NCBI GenBank assembly: GCA_041401985.1
Contig: JAWKTE010000002.1
Coordinates: 186,001 to 250,000, forward strand
Origin: JACKHA01 sp041401985
GTDB taxonomy: Bacteria; Planctomycetota; Phycisphaerae; Phycisphaerales; UBA1924
Length of the DNA: 64,000 nt
Direction of reading: 5' to 3'
A program made the translations under genes and the position numbers. Shown piece by piece: positions 26,953-35,272 of this stretch. The notes beneath the pieces were generated by a model that did no database searches, was not told the origin of the DNA, and worked only from the letters and a program-made list of their open reading frames with translations. Every line of letters starts with the position of its first letter. Position 1 is the first letter of the stretch.

Positions 26953-28017
26953 ATGTCCGCCGAGTTCAGGATTATCGATGCGGCCGCGAATCGGGCGCGG
27001 GAAGCGCTGCGGGTCATGGAGGACGTGGCGCGGTTCGGGCTGGATGACGCCGTGCTGGCGGGTGAACTGAAGGCGATGCGGCACGGTCTGCGGGACGCGA
27101 TCGGCGGGTTGTCTTGCGTCGGGATCGGCGGACGAGAACTGGCTTCGTCGCGGGACACGCCCGGCGATGTGGGCACGAGCATCGAGGGGGCGGACGAGGG
27201 CTCGCGGCGCGACCTGGGCGAGGTTGCCGCGGCGGCGGGGGCCCGGCTGAGCGAGGCGCTGCGGACGCTGGAAGAGGTCGCCAAGGCGTTGGCCGACGGC
27301 GGCGAGGGAGCAGCACGGCTTTGGGAGCGGTTCGAGTCGCTGCGGTATTCGGGGTATGACGTGCAGCGGCGGCTGACGCTCGCGATGGCTCCCGCGGCGC
27401 GTCAGTGGCGGCTGTGTGTGCTCGTGACCGAGGCGCTGTGCCGGCAGCCGTGGGAGGTTGTCGTGCGGGAGGCGGTGGAGGCCGGGGCGGACTGCGTGCA
27501 GTTGCGGGAGAAGTCGCTTGAGTCGCGGGAACTGCTGGCTCGGGCGCGGCGGCTGGTCGAGACCGCGCGGCCGCTGGGGGCGTCGGTCGTCATCAACGAT
27601 CGGCCCGACATCGCGCTGCTGAGCGGGGCCGATGGTGTGCACCTGGGGCAGACCGACATGAACGTTCAGGATGTACGGCGCCTGTCGGCACGCCCGGCAC
27701 GCCGCCTGATCGTCGGCGTGTCGTGCTCGACGATCGAGCAGGCGCGGGCGGCGGTTGCGGGTGGGGCGGACTACATCGGGCTGGGGCCGATGTTTGTGTC
27801 GGGGACGAAGCCGAAGGCGGCGCTGGCGGGGACGGGGCTGGTGGAGCGGGTGGTGGCGGACGCGGTCGCGTCGCGGGTGCCGCATGTGGCGATCAGCGGG
27901 ATCACGGCTGCGAACGTTGGGGAGTTGGCGGCAGTGGGGTGCCGCGGCGTGGCGGTGAGCGCGGCGGTGTGCGGGGCGGAGGATGTGGGGGCGGCGGTGC
28001 GCGGGTTGCTCCGATAG
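26953..28017 (+). CDS. thiE: Thiamine phosphate synthase with N-terminal ThiD2-like domain
   Basis: A 354-residue two-domain protein. The N-terminal ~150 residues (RIIDAAANRAREALRVMED and on) match the domain called ThiD2, seen fused to ThiE in planctomycetes and related bacteria. The C-terminal ThiE barrel couples HMP-PP and thiazole phosphate to thiamine phosphate. It has DCVQLREKSLESREL, INDRPDIALLSGADGVHLGQ and GADYIGLGPMF, the usual pyrophosphate and Mg sites. I see no TPP riboswitch in the 180 bp upstream. The ATG at 26953 is taken over one 33 bases earlier because it directly precedes the conserved domain. Confidence 0.9.
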   Translation: MSAEFRIIDAAANRAREALRVMEDVARFGLDDAVLAGELKAMRHGLRDAIGGLSCVGIGGRELASSRDTPGDVGTSIEGADEGSRRDLGEVAAAAGARLSEALRTLEEVAKALADGGEGAARLWERFESLRYSGYDVQRRLTLAMAPAARQWRLCVLVTEALCRQPWEVVVREAVEAGADCVQLREKSLESRELLARARRLVETARPLGASVVINDRPDIALLSGADGVHLGQTDMNVQDVRRLSARPARRLIVGVSCSTIEQARAAVAGGADYIGLGPMFVSGTKPKAALAGTGLVERVVADAVASRVPHVAISGITAANVGELAAVGCRGVAVSAAVCGAEDVGAAVRGLLR

Positions 28018-28037
28018 TCGCCCGATGGAACAAGAAA

Positions 28038-28062
28038 GGGGACGGGCTGGAAGCCCGTCCCC
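28038..28062 (-). terminator. Hairpin between convergent thiE and dehydrogenase genes
   Basis: A perfect 11-bp stem (GGGGACGGGCT / AGCCCGTCCCC) with a three-base loop. Read on the minus strand it is followed by TTTCTTGTTCC, so it resembles an intrinsic terminator for the dehydrogenase gene ending at 28123. It may also stop thiE transcripts, 20 bp after that stop codon. Confidence 0.6.
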
Positions 28063-28122
28063 CAGGTCGGTTGTCTGCTTGGCGTCGCGTCCCTCGCGTC
28101 CTTCGCGAAGGCCGCGAGGGCG

Positions 28123-29436
28123 TTAGACCCGCATCGCCTCCATCGCGTACGGGTCGAACCGCCACGCGTGCCCGTCCCACATCGAGCGGGTGGCCAGGTC
28201 GACCACGACCATGATCTTGGTGCCGAGTTCGACGTCGGCCTCGGGGATCTCGCGGGTCCGCATGCAGTGCATCCAGTTGAGGCGGTGCACGTCCTGGTCG
28301 TTGCCGATGTCCTCGCACTCGACGGTCTGGCGGTCGATCTCGTCGACGAACTTGGCCTCGGGGCGGATCTCGACGTGTCGCCCGTTCATGTACATGTTGG
28401 CCTTCTGGCCGCGGATCAGCTGCTCGAGCCCGTTCTCGTTGCACGTCGAGCCGGCGACGATCATGGTGTGCTCACGCTCGAACTCGATGGTGAGGTTGAC
28501 CGTGTCGTGGTTCTCCATGGCCTTGTCGATGTAGTGCCCGCCGGACGCGGTGACGCGGGTCGGCCAGCCGCAGTCCAGGGCGTACATCATCGGCGTCATC
28601 ACGTGGACCAAGAGGTCGCCGATGATGCCGGTGGAGTACTTGCGGTAGCGGCGCCAGCGGGCGAAGACCAGCGGGTCCCAGGTCTGGCGGCCCATGGAGC
28701 CGCACCAGGCCTCCCAGTCGAGGTTGACGCCCGGACGCCAGTTGGGGTCGATGCCGTAGTAGTTCCACTCGCCGTCGGGGGTGTTGCGGCAGTAGGAGGT
28801 CTGGCTCATCGTGGGCTTGCCGATGGCGTTGTCGGCGAGCAGCTGGCGGGCCTTCTTCCACTTGGGCAGCTGCATCATCTGGGTGCCGACCTGCAGCAGC
28901 ACGTGGCGGTTGGCGAACTGGACCTGGCGGAGGCGCATCGCGTCGGCCAGGTTCAGCGTCATCGGCTTCTCGCAGTAGACGTCCTTGCCGGCCAGCAGCG
29001 CGTCGATGGCGTGCTGGGCGTGCCAATGCTCGGGGCTGGCGATGAGCACGCCGTGGATGTCGTCGCGCTTCAGGATCTCGCGATAGTCGCGGTAGGAATC
29101 GACGTGGGCGGTCTGGCCCTGCTCGCCGATCTTGCGGACGGCCCGCTCGCGGTGGGAGTCGCACACGTCGGCCACCGCGACGATCTCGACCTTCTCGCGC
29201 CCGTCGCGCCCCATGCGGGCGAACGACTCGCAGTGCCCGGTGCCCATGCCGCCGGTGCCGATCACGGCCATGCGGATGGTGTCGCCGTCCTTGAGTTCGA
29301 CGCGAGGCTTGCCTTTGGGCGTCGGCGTGCGGGCGATGTGCCCGAACGAGAGTTTGGCGGGCGAGGCCAGGGCGGCGGCGCCGGCGACGGCGGCGGTCCG
29401 GGCCAGGAACGAGCGGCGTGACTGGTTGTGGCTCAT
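28123..29436 (-). CDS. Tat-secreted Gfo/Idh/MocA-family oxidoreductase
   Basis: A 437-residue NAD(P)-dependent dehydrogenase of sugars or polyols. A twin-arginine signal, RRSFLARTAAVAGAAALA at residues 7-24, exports the folded, cofactor-bound protein. The Rossmann motif VIGTGGMGTGH is near residue 59 and the catalytic-lysine motif CEKPMTL is near 155. The C-terminal half is the usual beta-sheet domain. A Tat signal on such an enzyme is characteristic of planctomycete carbohydrate degradation. It lies 205 bp downstream of a NupG-type transporter and close to a sugar isomerase. Substrate unknown. Confidence 0.9.
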   Translation of the reverse strand: MSHNQSRRSFLARTAAVAGAAALASPAKLSFGHIARTPTPKGKPRVELKDGDTIRMAVIGTGGMGTGHCESFARMGRDGREKVEIVAVADVCDSHRERAVRKIGEQGQTAHVDSYRDYREILKRDDIHGVLIASPEHWHAQHAIDALLAGKDVYCEKPMTLNLADAMRLRQVQFANRHVLLQVGTQMMQLPKWKKARQLLADNAIGKPTMSQTSYCRNTPDGEWNYYGIDPNWRPGVNLDWEAWCGSMGRQTWDPLVFARWRRYRKYSTGIIGDLLVHVMTPMMYALDCGWPTRVTASGGHYIDKAMENHDTVNLTIEFEREHTMIVAGSTCNENGLEQLIRGQKANMYMNGRHVEIRPEAKFVDEIDRQTVECEDIGNDQDVHRLNWMHCMRTREIPEADVELGTKIMVVVDLATRSMWDGHAWRFDPYAMEAMRV

Positions 29437-29641
29437 GGGGCGGTCCCTTGCTGGGTGGCGGGTGGCGGCTTGGTCGGTCGGGCCGAACGGGTCGTCGTAT
29501 TCGGGCAGCGTTCGCGGCCTTGCGGAGCAGTCTGGTGCCAGCATACCGGATCGGGGCTCGCGTGAGAACCCGACTTTGGTGCGGGATTCGGGGCTGGCGG
29601 CGGCTCGGGTCTGGACTGTGCCGGTTGGTTTGCCGGCTGGG

Positions 29642-31087
29642 TTATGGGCCGGTGGTCGCGGTCAGTTCGGGTTCCGGGGCCGGGACGGGGGCAGGGACAC
29701 CCGTGCCGTCGCGGCGTTCGCGGAAGAGCAGGACGAACACGATGAGGACGGCCAGGGCGAAGCCGGCGGGGATGGCCCAGATCATGTCCCAGCCGATCAG
29801 GTCGGTGGCACGCTGCGAGGCCGCGGCGGCCTGGGTCAGCAGCGCTTCGGCGGCTTCGGGGTTGGGCGCGGCGGCGGCCTGCTCTCGAAGGGCGGCGGCC
29901 TGTTCCTGGAGCGTTCCGACCTCCTCGGGTGTGTATCGGCCGACGAGCACGCCGAAGGCCTGGGCGCCGATGAGCATGCCGAGGCCCTGGGTGATGAGCA
30001 CGAGGAAGCCCTGGGCCTGGCCCCGGATGGTCGGGTTGGCGGCCTTATCGACGTAGATCATGCCGGTGACGAAGAAGAAGTCGTAGCAGATGCCGTGCAG
30101 CAGCACGCCGCCGATGACCATCCAGGTGATGCGGTCGTCCCATGCCCCGGCGAACAGGCCGTAGCGGACGACCCAGGCAAGCATGCCGATGGCCAGCATC
30201 CACTTGACGCCGAGGCGTCGGAAGCACAGCGGCATGACGAGCATGAAGAGGATCTCGGACATCTGCCCGAAGGACATGGTGAAGGTGGCCGAGTCGTTGA
30301 CGACCGAGCCGGTGGTCTCGACAAAGTTGCGGGCCCAGTTGTAATACCCGGCCAGCGGGATGCACAGCAGGAACGAGCACACGACGAAGACCAGGTACGA
30401 GCGCTGCTTGAGCAGGGCCAGCGAATCGAGGCCCAGGATCTCGCGGACGCTCGTCTTCTTTCCCTTGCCCGGAGCCGGGGTGTGGGGCAGGAAGAACGAG
30501 AACGCGCCCAGGACGACCGCGGCCCCGCCGGCGAGGTAGAACTGCTCGGCCGCGGCGTCCTTGGCGGGAAGGAGGCTCACGGCCAGGTTGCCGACGATCC
30601 AGCCGATGGTGCCCCACACTCGCACGAGGGGAAACTGCTTCTCGCGGTTGGGCAGGTTGTGGAACGCGAGAGTCGTGGTGAGCCCGAGCGTGGGCATGTA
30701 GCAGAGCATGTGCAGCAGCAGCACGATGATGAACGGGTGGGTGAGCCCGGACACGATCTGCATGATGGGGCCGGCGTCCGCGTCCGGCGTGAAGGCCGAG
30801 GCGGCCGAGGGGGCGGCACACAGGAATACGCCGCCCAGAATCTGCATCACCCCGAGCACGCGTTCGGTGGCGAAGAAGCGGTCGGCGATCAGGCCCAGGA
30901 AGAACGGCGACAGGATCGCGGCGATCGGGCCGACCGAGTATGCGGCGGGGGTCAGCCCGCTCATGCCCATCCGGTTGATGAACCCCGTCATGGACACATA
31001 CCACGACCCCCAGACGAAGAACTGGAGGAACATCATGGCCGACAGGAGGGCCACGACGGCGGATGACGAGCGGGCGGGAGCGGTCAT
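29642..31087 (-). CDS. Major facilitator transporter of the NupG nucleoside/sugar type
   Basis: A 481-residue inner-membrane transporter with 12 predicted helices. The first, LLSAMMFLQFFVWGSWYVS, contains the FFVWG...W signature of the nucleoside:H+ symporter family. A hydrophilic loop follows helix six. An Ala/Glu/Gln-rich helix of about 50 residues (TLQEQAAALREQAAAA and on) is inserted before the last membrane helix, and the tail is Pro/Glu-rich. The ATG at 31087 begins just before helix one. It is divergent from the isomerase gene at 31.2 kb and likely shares its regulation with it and with the dehydrogenase. Substrate inferred only from the family. Confidence 0.88.
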   Translation of the reverse strand: MTAPARSSSAVVALLSAMMFLQFFVWGSWYVSMTGFINRMGMSGLTPAAYSVGPIAAILSPFFLGLIADRFFATERVLGVMQILGGVFLCAAPSAASAFTPDADAGPIMQIVSGLTHPFIIVLLLHMLCYMPTLGLTTTLAFHNLPNREKQFPLVRVWGTIGWIVGNLAVSLLPAKDAAAEQFYLAGGAAVVLGAFSFFLPHTPAPGKGKKTSVREILGLDSLALLKQRSYLVFVVCSFLLCIPLAGYYNWARNFVETTGSVVNDSATFTMSFGQMSEILFMLVMPLCFRRLGVKWMLAIGMLAWVVRYGLFAGAWDDRITWMVIGGVLLHGICYDFFFVTGMIYVDKAANPTIRGQAQGFLVLITQGLGMLIGAQAFGVLVGRYTPEEVGTLQEQAAALREQAAAAPNPEAAEALLTQAAAASQRATDLIGWDMIWAIPAGFALAVLIVFVLLFRERRDGTGVPAPVPAPEPELTATTGP

Positions 31088-31194
31088 GAGGGGTCCCCGG
31101 ATGTGTGGGGGGCGAGTGTAGCGGAAATGGGGGCGGCGCACGGGTCGCTGCCGGTCCGCTAGCATGGCCAGCGGACCAACTTCCGGAGCCGCCC
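31088..31194. promoter_or_regulatory. Divergent promoter region of the sugar-module genes
   Basis: The 107 bp between the oppositely oriented transporter and isomerase start codons must hold both promoters or a shared control site. CCGGAG stands seven bases before the isomerase ATG and is a plausible ribosome site. I cannot identify an operator by eye. Confidence 0.4.
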
Positions 31195-32193
31195 ATGCCA
31201 CGACCCGTCACCCTGTTCACCGGCCAGTGGGCCGACCTGCCGCTTGCCGACCTTGCCGAGATGGCCGCGGATTTCGGGTACGACGGGCTGGAACTGGCCT
31301 GCTGGGGCGACCACTTCGACGTGGCCGAATGCCTGCGGTCGCCCGCCTACGCCAAGAGCCGGCACGAAATCCTGGGCAAGCATGGGCTGTCGTGCTGGGC
31401 GATCTCGAACCACCTGGTCGGGCAGGCGGTGTGCGACCCGATCGACGCGCGGCACAAGGCGATCCTGCCCGAGCGGGTCTGGGGCGACGGGGAGCCCGAG
31501 GGCGTGCGCCGGCGGGCGGCCCAGGAGATGATCGACACGGCCAAGGCGGCCGCGGCTCTGGGCGTGAACGTGGTCAACGGGTTCACCGGCTCGTCGATTT
31601 GGCACATGCTGTACTTCTTCCCGCCCACGGGGCCCGCGCAGATCGACGCGGGGTACGCCGACTTTGCCTCACGCTGGAACCCGATCCTGGACGCGTTCGA
31701 CGCGGCGGGTGTGCGGTTCGCTCTGGAGGTCCACCCGACCGAGATCGCCTACGACATCCACACGGCCCGGCGGGCCCTGGCGGCGGTCAACAACCGCCCG
31801 GCGTTCGGATTCAACTTCGACCCGTCGCACCTGATCTGGCAGGGCGTGGACCCGGCCCGCTTCATCCGGGCGTTCCCGGAGCGGATCTACCACTGCCACG
31901 TCAAGGACGCGGCCCGCACGCCGGACCCGGAGGCCTCGATCCTGGGCTCGCACCTGGGGTTTGGCGACCATCGGCGCGGGTGGGACTTCCGCTCGCCGGG
32001 GCGGGGGGAGATCGACTTCGATGCGATCATCCGGGCGCTCAACGAGGTGGGGTACGCCGGGCCGCTGAGCGTGGAGTGGGAGGATTCGGGGATGTCGCGC
32101 GAGCACGGTGCGGCCGAGGCGGTGGAGTTCGTGCAGGGGGTGCAGTTCGACCCGCCGGGGCGGGCGTTCGATGCGGCGTTTGAGAAGAGGTGA
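31195..32193 (+). CDS. Sugar phosphate isomerase/epimerase-family TIM barrel protein
   Basis: A 332-residue xylose-isomerase-like TIM barrel (AP endonuclease 2 superfamily). Metal ligands typical of the family can be read: Glu in LEVHPTEIAYD, Asp/His in FDPSHL, His in CHVKDA and Glu in VEWEDSG. Members isomerise or epimerise sugars, inosose or hydroxypyruvate. The neighbours (Tat dehydrogenase, NupG-type transporter) suggest the degradation of a carbohydrate or cyclitol taken up from outside. The ATG follows CCGGAG by seven bases. The protein is cytoplasmic; no signal is present. Confidence 0.9.
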   Translation: MPRPVTLFTGQWADLPLADLAEMAADFGYDGLELACWGDHFDVAECLRSPAYAKSRHEILGKHGLSCWAISNHLVGQAVCDPIDARHKAILPERVWGDGEPEGVRRRAAQEMIDTAKAAAALGVNVVNGFTGSSIWHMLYFFPPTGPAQIDAGYADFASRWNPILDAFDAAGVRFALEVHPTEIAYDIHTARRALAAVNNRPAFGFNFDPSHLIWQGVDPARFIRAFPERIYHCHVKDAARTPDPEASILGSHLGFGDHRRGWDFRSPGRGEIDFDAIIRALNEVGYAGPLSVEWEDSGMSREHGAAEAVEFVQGVQFDPPGRAFDAAFEKR

Positions 32194-32223
32194 TGGGAGT
32201 GGTGGTAGTCGCCGGTTGATCGG

Positions 32224-32285
32224 CGGCGGCTGCGCCGCCGGCACAGGTTGGAAACCTGTGCTACCAGCTTGGAAACCTGTGCCAG
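32224..32285. repeat. Compound palindromic element after the isomerase gene
   Basis: The 17-base module CGGCGGCTGCGCCGCCG (32,224-32,240) is identical to that in prmC. A stem-loop GCACAGGTT-GGA-AACCTGTGC (32,241-32,261) follows, then TACCAGC and a second partial copy of the same arm. It lies in the 166-bp gap between convergent isomerase and pyrophosphatase genes. It is the intergenic counterpart of the element embedded in prmC. Confidence 0.78.
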
Positions 32286-32359
32286 AAGGCACGCCCCCTC
32301 CGTCATGCTCGCAGAGCCCTGCATGACACCTCCCCCGCACGCGGGGGAGGGGCGCGGGC

Positions 32360-32923
32360 TCAGGTCAGGCCTTCGAGTTCGCCGCGCTGGCGGGCCTTGG
32401 AGTAGCGGGCGAGCGAGGCCTCGATGACGGCGTGGGCGGCCTCGGCGGGCATGATCTCGTCGACCTCGACGCCCTTGCCCTCGAGCATCTTGTAGTCCTC
32501 GAAGAACCGCTTGAGCATGCGGAACGTGTGGCCCGGGAAGGTGCTGGCCTTGGTGTAGTCGGCGTACTGGGGGTCGTTGACGAGCACGGCGATGACCTTG
32601 TGGTCGGCCTCGCCGTCGTCGATCATGGTCATCAGGCCCACCACGCGGGCGTCGCAGATGCAGAGGCTGGGGATCTCCTCGGTGCAGAACACGAGCACGT
32701 CGAGGGGGTCGCTGTCCTCGGCGTAGGTCTGCGGGATGAATCCGTAGTTGGCGGGGTAGTAGACCGCCGAGGCGAGCACTCGGTCGAGCCGCAGCAGGCC
32801 GGAAGACTTGTCGAGTTCGTACTTGTTGCTCGAGCCCTTGGGGATCTCGATGACGGCCTTGACGTGCTCGGGCAGGGAGAGGCCTTCGATGGCGGGGGTA
32901 ACGTCGTGCCAGGGGTGGACCAT
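32360..32923 (-). CDS. ppa: Inorganic pyrophosphatase (family I)
   Basis: A soluble enzyme of 187 residues that hydrolyses PPi and so drives biosynthesis. The family core is present: IPKGSSNKYELDK near residue 30, YYPANYGFIPQTYAEDSDPLDVLV with the catalytic acidic residues, and MIDDGEADHKVIAV. The length matches bacterial family I enzymes. The ATG at 32923 was preferred to a TTG nine bases upstream. It converges on the sugar isomerase and is divergent from a membrane protein gene. Confidence 0.94.
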   Translation of the reverse strand: MVHPWHDVTPAIEGLSLPEHVKAVIEIPKGSSNKYELDKSSGLLRLDRVLASAVYYPANYGFIPQTYAEDSDPLDVLVFCTEEIPSLCICDARVVGLMTMIDDGEADHKVIAVLVNDPQYADYTKASTFPGHTFRMLKRFFEDYKMLEGKGVEVDEIMPAEAAHAVIEASLARYSKARQRGELEGLT

Positions 32924-33042
32924 ATGGGGCAAGCGTAGATTCGGGGAGGGGGGAAGAGAAGCAGAGACAAAGAGACGGAGAGACGGAGAGAGACGGGTGT
33001 GGCTTTGCGAAGGGGCGGCGGGGCTGGTTCCTACCCTCGGCG

Positions 33043-33882
33043 ATGAACGAACTGATCTGGGCCGGATCGATCGCGGGCTCGACGATGGTGTCGCTGTTGC
33101 TCGGCGCGGGTGTGCTCCACCTGCTCGGGCGGCTCGGTCCGGCCGGGCGGGCGGCCAGCGAATGGTGCTGCCGCGGCATCGGGCTGGACCTGGTGATCAT
33201 CTGGTTCACCGCCCTGCCGATGGTCGGCGGGATTGCCACAGGCTCCTCGGCGCTTGGGGCAAGCCTGGGGCACTGGCTCGGGGCGCTGGTCGGGCTGGTC
33301 GCGGCGGTCGTCGGGCAGATCGCGGCGGTGTGCGTGTGGACGGTGCTGCACGAATTGGCCCACCGCGACGCGGTCAAGGGGCCGCGGATCGTCAAGGTGC
33401 TCAACCGGACGGTGGGGCGGTGGCGGAACCACGCGGCGGTGTGGTGGACGGCGTGGTGCGTGCCGGTGTTCTTCGTGGTGCGTGTGGCGGAGTACGTGGT
33501 GTACCCGCCGCTGACGTGGCTGGTGAAGTTGCCGCGGTACGAGTCGGCGGACTGGATCCGTGTCTCACGCCACAAGTTTCAGGGGCTTGTGGGGCACGAT
33601 CTGATCTGGTGCCTGTACTGCGACTGGATGACGGGCGTGTGGTCGCTGGGCACGGAGATGCTGCGGAACGTGGAGTCGTTCTGGTGCCCGATCCGGTTCG
33701 ACTCGGCCAAGAAGTGCGCCAACTGCCGCACGGACTTCCCGGACATCGACGGCGGCTGGGTGCCGGCCGACGGGGACATGGGGCAGGTGGAGGCGGTGCT
33801 GGCGGCCAAGCAGTCGCGCGAGGGCCCCAACGCGTGGTTCGGGCACCCGGTGCGTCTGAAGGTGGGTGGGAAGGACGCCTGA
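33043..33882 (+). CDS. Unknown membrane protein with HExxH and five-cysteine motif
   Basis: A 279-residue protein with about three N-terminal membrane helices (about 5-30, 46-64, 77-102). At the end of the third is HELAH (103-107), an HExxH-type metal motif. The soluble C-terminal part has Cys190 and Cys193 (CLYC), Cys215, and Cys225 and Cys228 (CANC), which could bind zinc or iron. The layout recalls membrane metallopeptidases, but no second conserved acidic ligand is obvious, so I do not assign an activity. It lies between a simple purine repeat and a convergent beta-helix protein. Confidence 0.75.
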   Translation: MNELIWAGSIAGSTMVSLLLGAGVLHLLGRLGPAGRAASEWCCRGIGLDLVIIWFTALPMVGGIATGSSALGASLGHWLGALVGLVAAVVGQIAAVCVWTVLHELAHRDAVKGPRIVKVLNRTVGRWRNHAAVWWTAWCVPVFFVVRVAEYVVYPPLTWLVKLPRYESADWIRVSRHKFQGLVGHDLIWCLYCDWMTGVWSLGTEMLRNVESFWCPIRFDSAKKCANCRTDFPDIDGGWVPADGDMGQVEAVLAAKQSREGPNAWFGHPVRLKVGGKDA

Positions 33883-33922
33883 GGCGGTTCGCCGCCCGCC
33901 ATTGTGCGATGGACTCGGATCG

Positions 33923-35116
33923 TCAGTGGGAGAAGTTCGCGTTCGGGTCGGACGTCGCGGTACTCGCGGCCGCAGCATTGCCCGAGACACCCGCGGACGT
34001 GACCGTCGTGCGGTCGATGATCCCGCCGTAGATGTTGTTGACCCCCAGCAGCCAGTTGGCGGTGTTTCCGGCGCAGGTGTTGTGCACGATGACGTTGGTG
34101 GTCCCCTGGACCCAGATCCCGAAGTCGGCGTTCGTGCAGTGGTTGCCCTCGAGGCGGTTATCGTTGCCGGTGATGTGGATGCCTGCGCCCGTCGTCGAGA
34201 TCCCGTTCTCGCGGCAGGAGTTGCCCCGCAGGACGCACTCGCCCCCGGCCTCGATCCCGTCCCCCTCGCTGCGGATCACGGTGCAGCCATCGACCAGCGT
34301 TCCCTGGTCGGCCAGGATCCCAACGCCGTTGTCCCACACCGAGCAGTCCGAGACGGTCGAGTGGATGGCCCTGATGCCGTGGGCCACGTTCTCGCGTGCG
34401 GTCGATCCGACGATCGATGATCCGTTGGAAACCCAGAACCCGCTCTCGCCGTTCTCGCTGGCGGTGCAGTTGAGGACGCTCACAAAGGCGCCGACGATGC
34501 CGCTGCCGGCGTTGTCCCGTGCCGTGCAGCCCCGGATCGCGCCCCCGTTCTGGGCGAGGATGCCCGAACCCCCGTTGCCCCACGCCACGCAATCCACGAC
34601 AACGGCGCCGTCGCCAGCCACGATGCCGGTACCGGCGTTGGCGCCCGCTCCCACACGATCGACGCGGCACGCGAGCACGCTGGACAGGTCGACCCCGGCG
34701 CCGGCCCAGCCGCGGGTGGTTCCGTTGCGGACCGTGATGCCTGCAAGCCCCGGCACGCTGGCGAAGATCCCGGCGTAGGACCCGCCGCCGGGGCCGACGC
34801 CGACCAGTTCGAATCCGCCCAGGTCGATCGTCACCCCGCTCGCCGCGATCTCGATCCCGACCTTGTTCGCCACCCCCGCCACATTGCCCGTCAGGTAGTA
34901 CGACCCTGGCTGCGTGATCTTGTACAGGCTGTCGGCGTCGCCTGGCGTGTTGGTGAGGTTGATCGGGACCCGCGGCTCGACTTCGAGCAGTGTTCGGTAG
35001 GTGGGGCCGACGGGTCCCGCCGGCGGGTCGATCGGCCCGGCCTGCGACAAAATGGCGGTGCACGCGACAAGGGCGCCGCACGCGAGCGCGACGCCGACCA
35101 GGCTGCTGCGATTCAT
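33923..35116 (-). CDS. Secreted right-handed parallel beta-helix protein
   Basis: A 397-residue exported protein. A signal peptide of about 27 residues is followed by a Pro-rich start, then a segment typical of these proteins (PGSYYLTGNVAG...GVTIDLGGFELVG). From about residue 110 the chain is made of regular turns of about 22 residues rich in G, N, D, V and C (such as GSGILAQNGGAIRGCTARDN), as in pectate-lyase-like or NosD/periplasmic copper-binding folds. No catalytic residues can be assigned. The ATG at 35116 precedes the signal peptide. Confidence 0.85.
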   Translation of the reverse strand: MNRSSLVGVALACGALVACTAILSQAGPIDPPAGPVGPTYRTLLEVEPRVPINLTNTPGDADSLYKITQPGSYYLTGNVAGVANKVGIEIAASGVTIDLGGFELVGVGPGGGSYAGIFASVPGLAGITVRNGTTRGWAGAGVDLSSVLACRVDRVGAGANAGTGIVAGDGAVVVDCVAWGNGGSGILAQNGGAIRGCTARDNAGSGIVGAFVSVLNCTASENGESGFWVSNGSSIVGSTARENVAHGIRAIHSTVSDCSVWDNGVGILADQGTLVDGCTVIRSEGDGIEAGGECVLRGNSCRENGISTTGAGIHITGNDNRLEGNHCTNADFGIWVQGTTNVIVHNTCAGNTANWLLGVNNIYGGIIDRTTVTSAGVSGNAAAASTATSDPNANFSH

Positions 35117-35272
35117 GAAGGGGCCTCCGGCGGACCAGTCCGCTCCGTCCATCCGGAAAGAGCGCGGGCCGGGGGCCAGCCTAGCAGGGGGCGATCAAAC
35201 GGAGAAGGGAAGTTGGGACAAAGCGCGTCCGGTAAAGACGCTCGCCGCCAGAGCCTGTTGCCGCTCCGTCGC

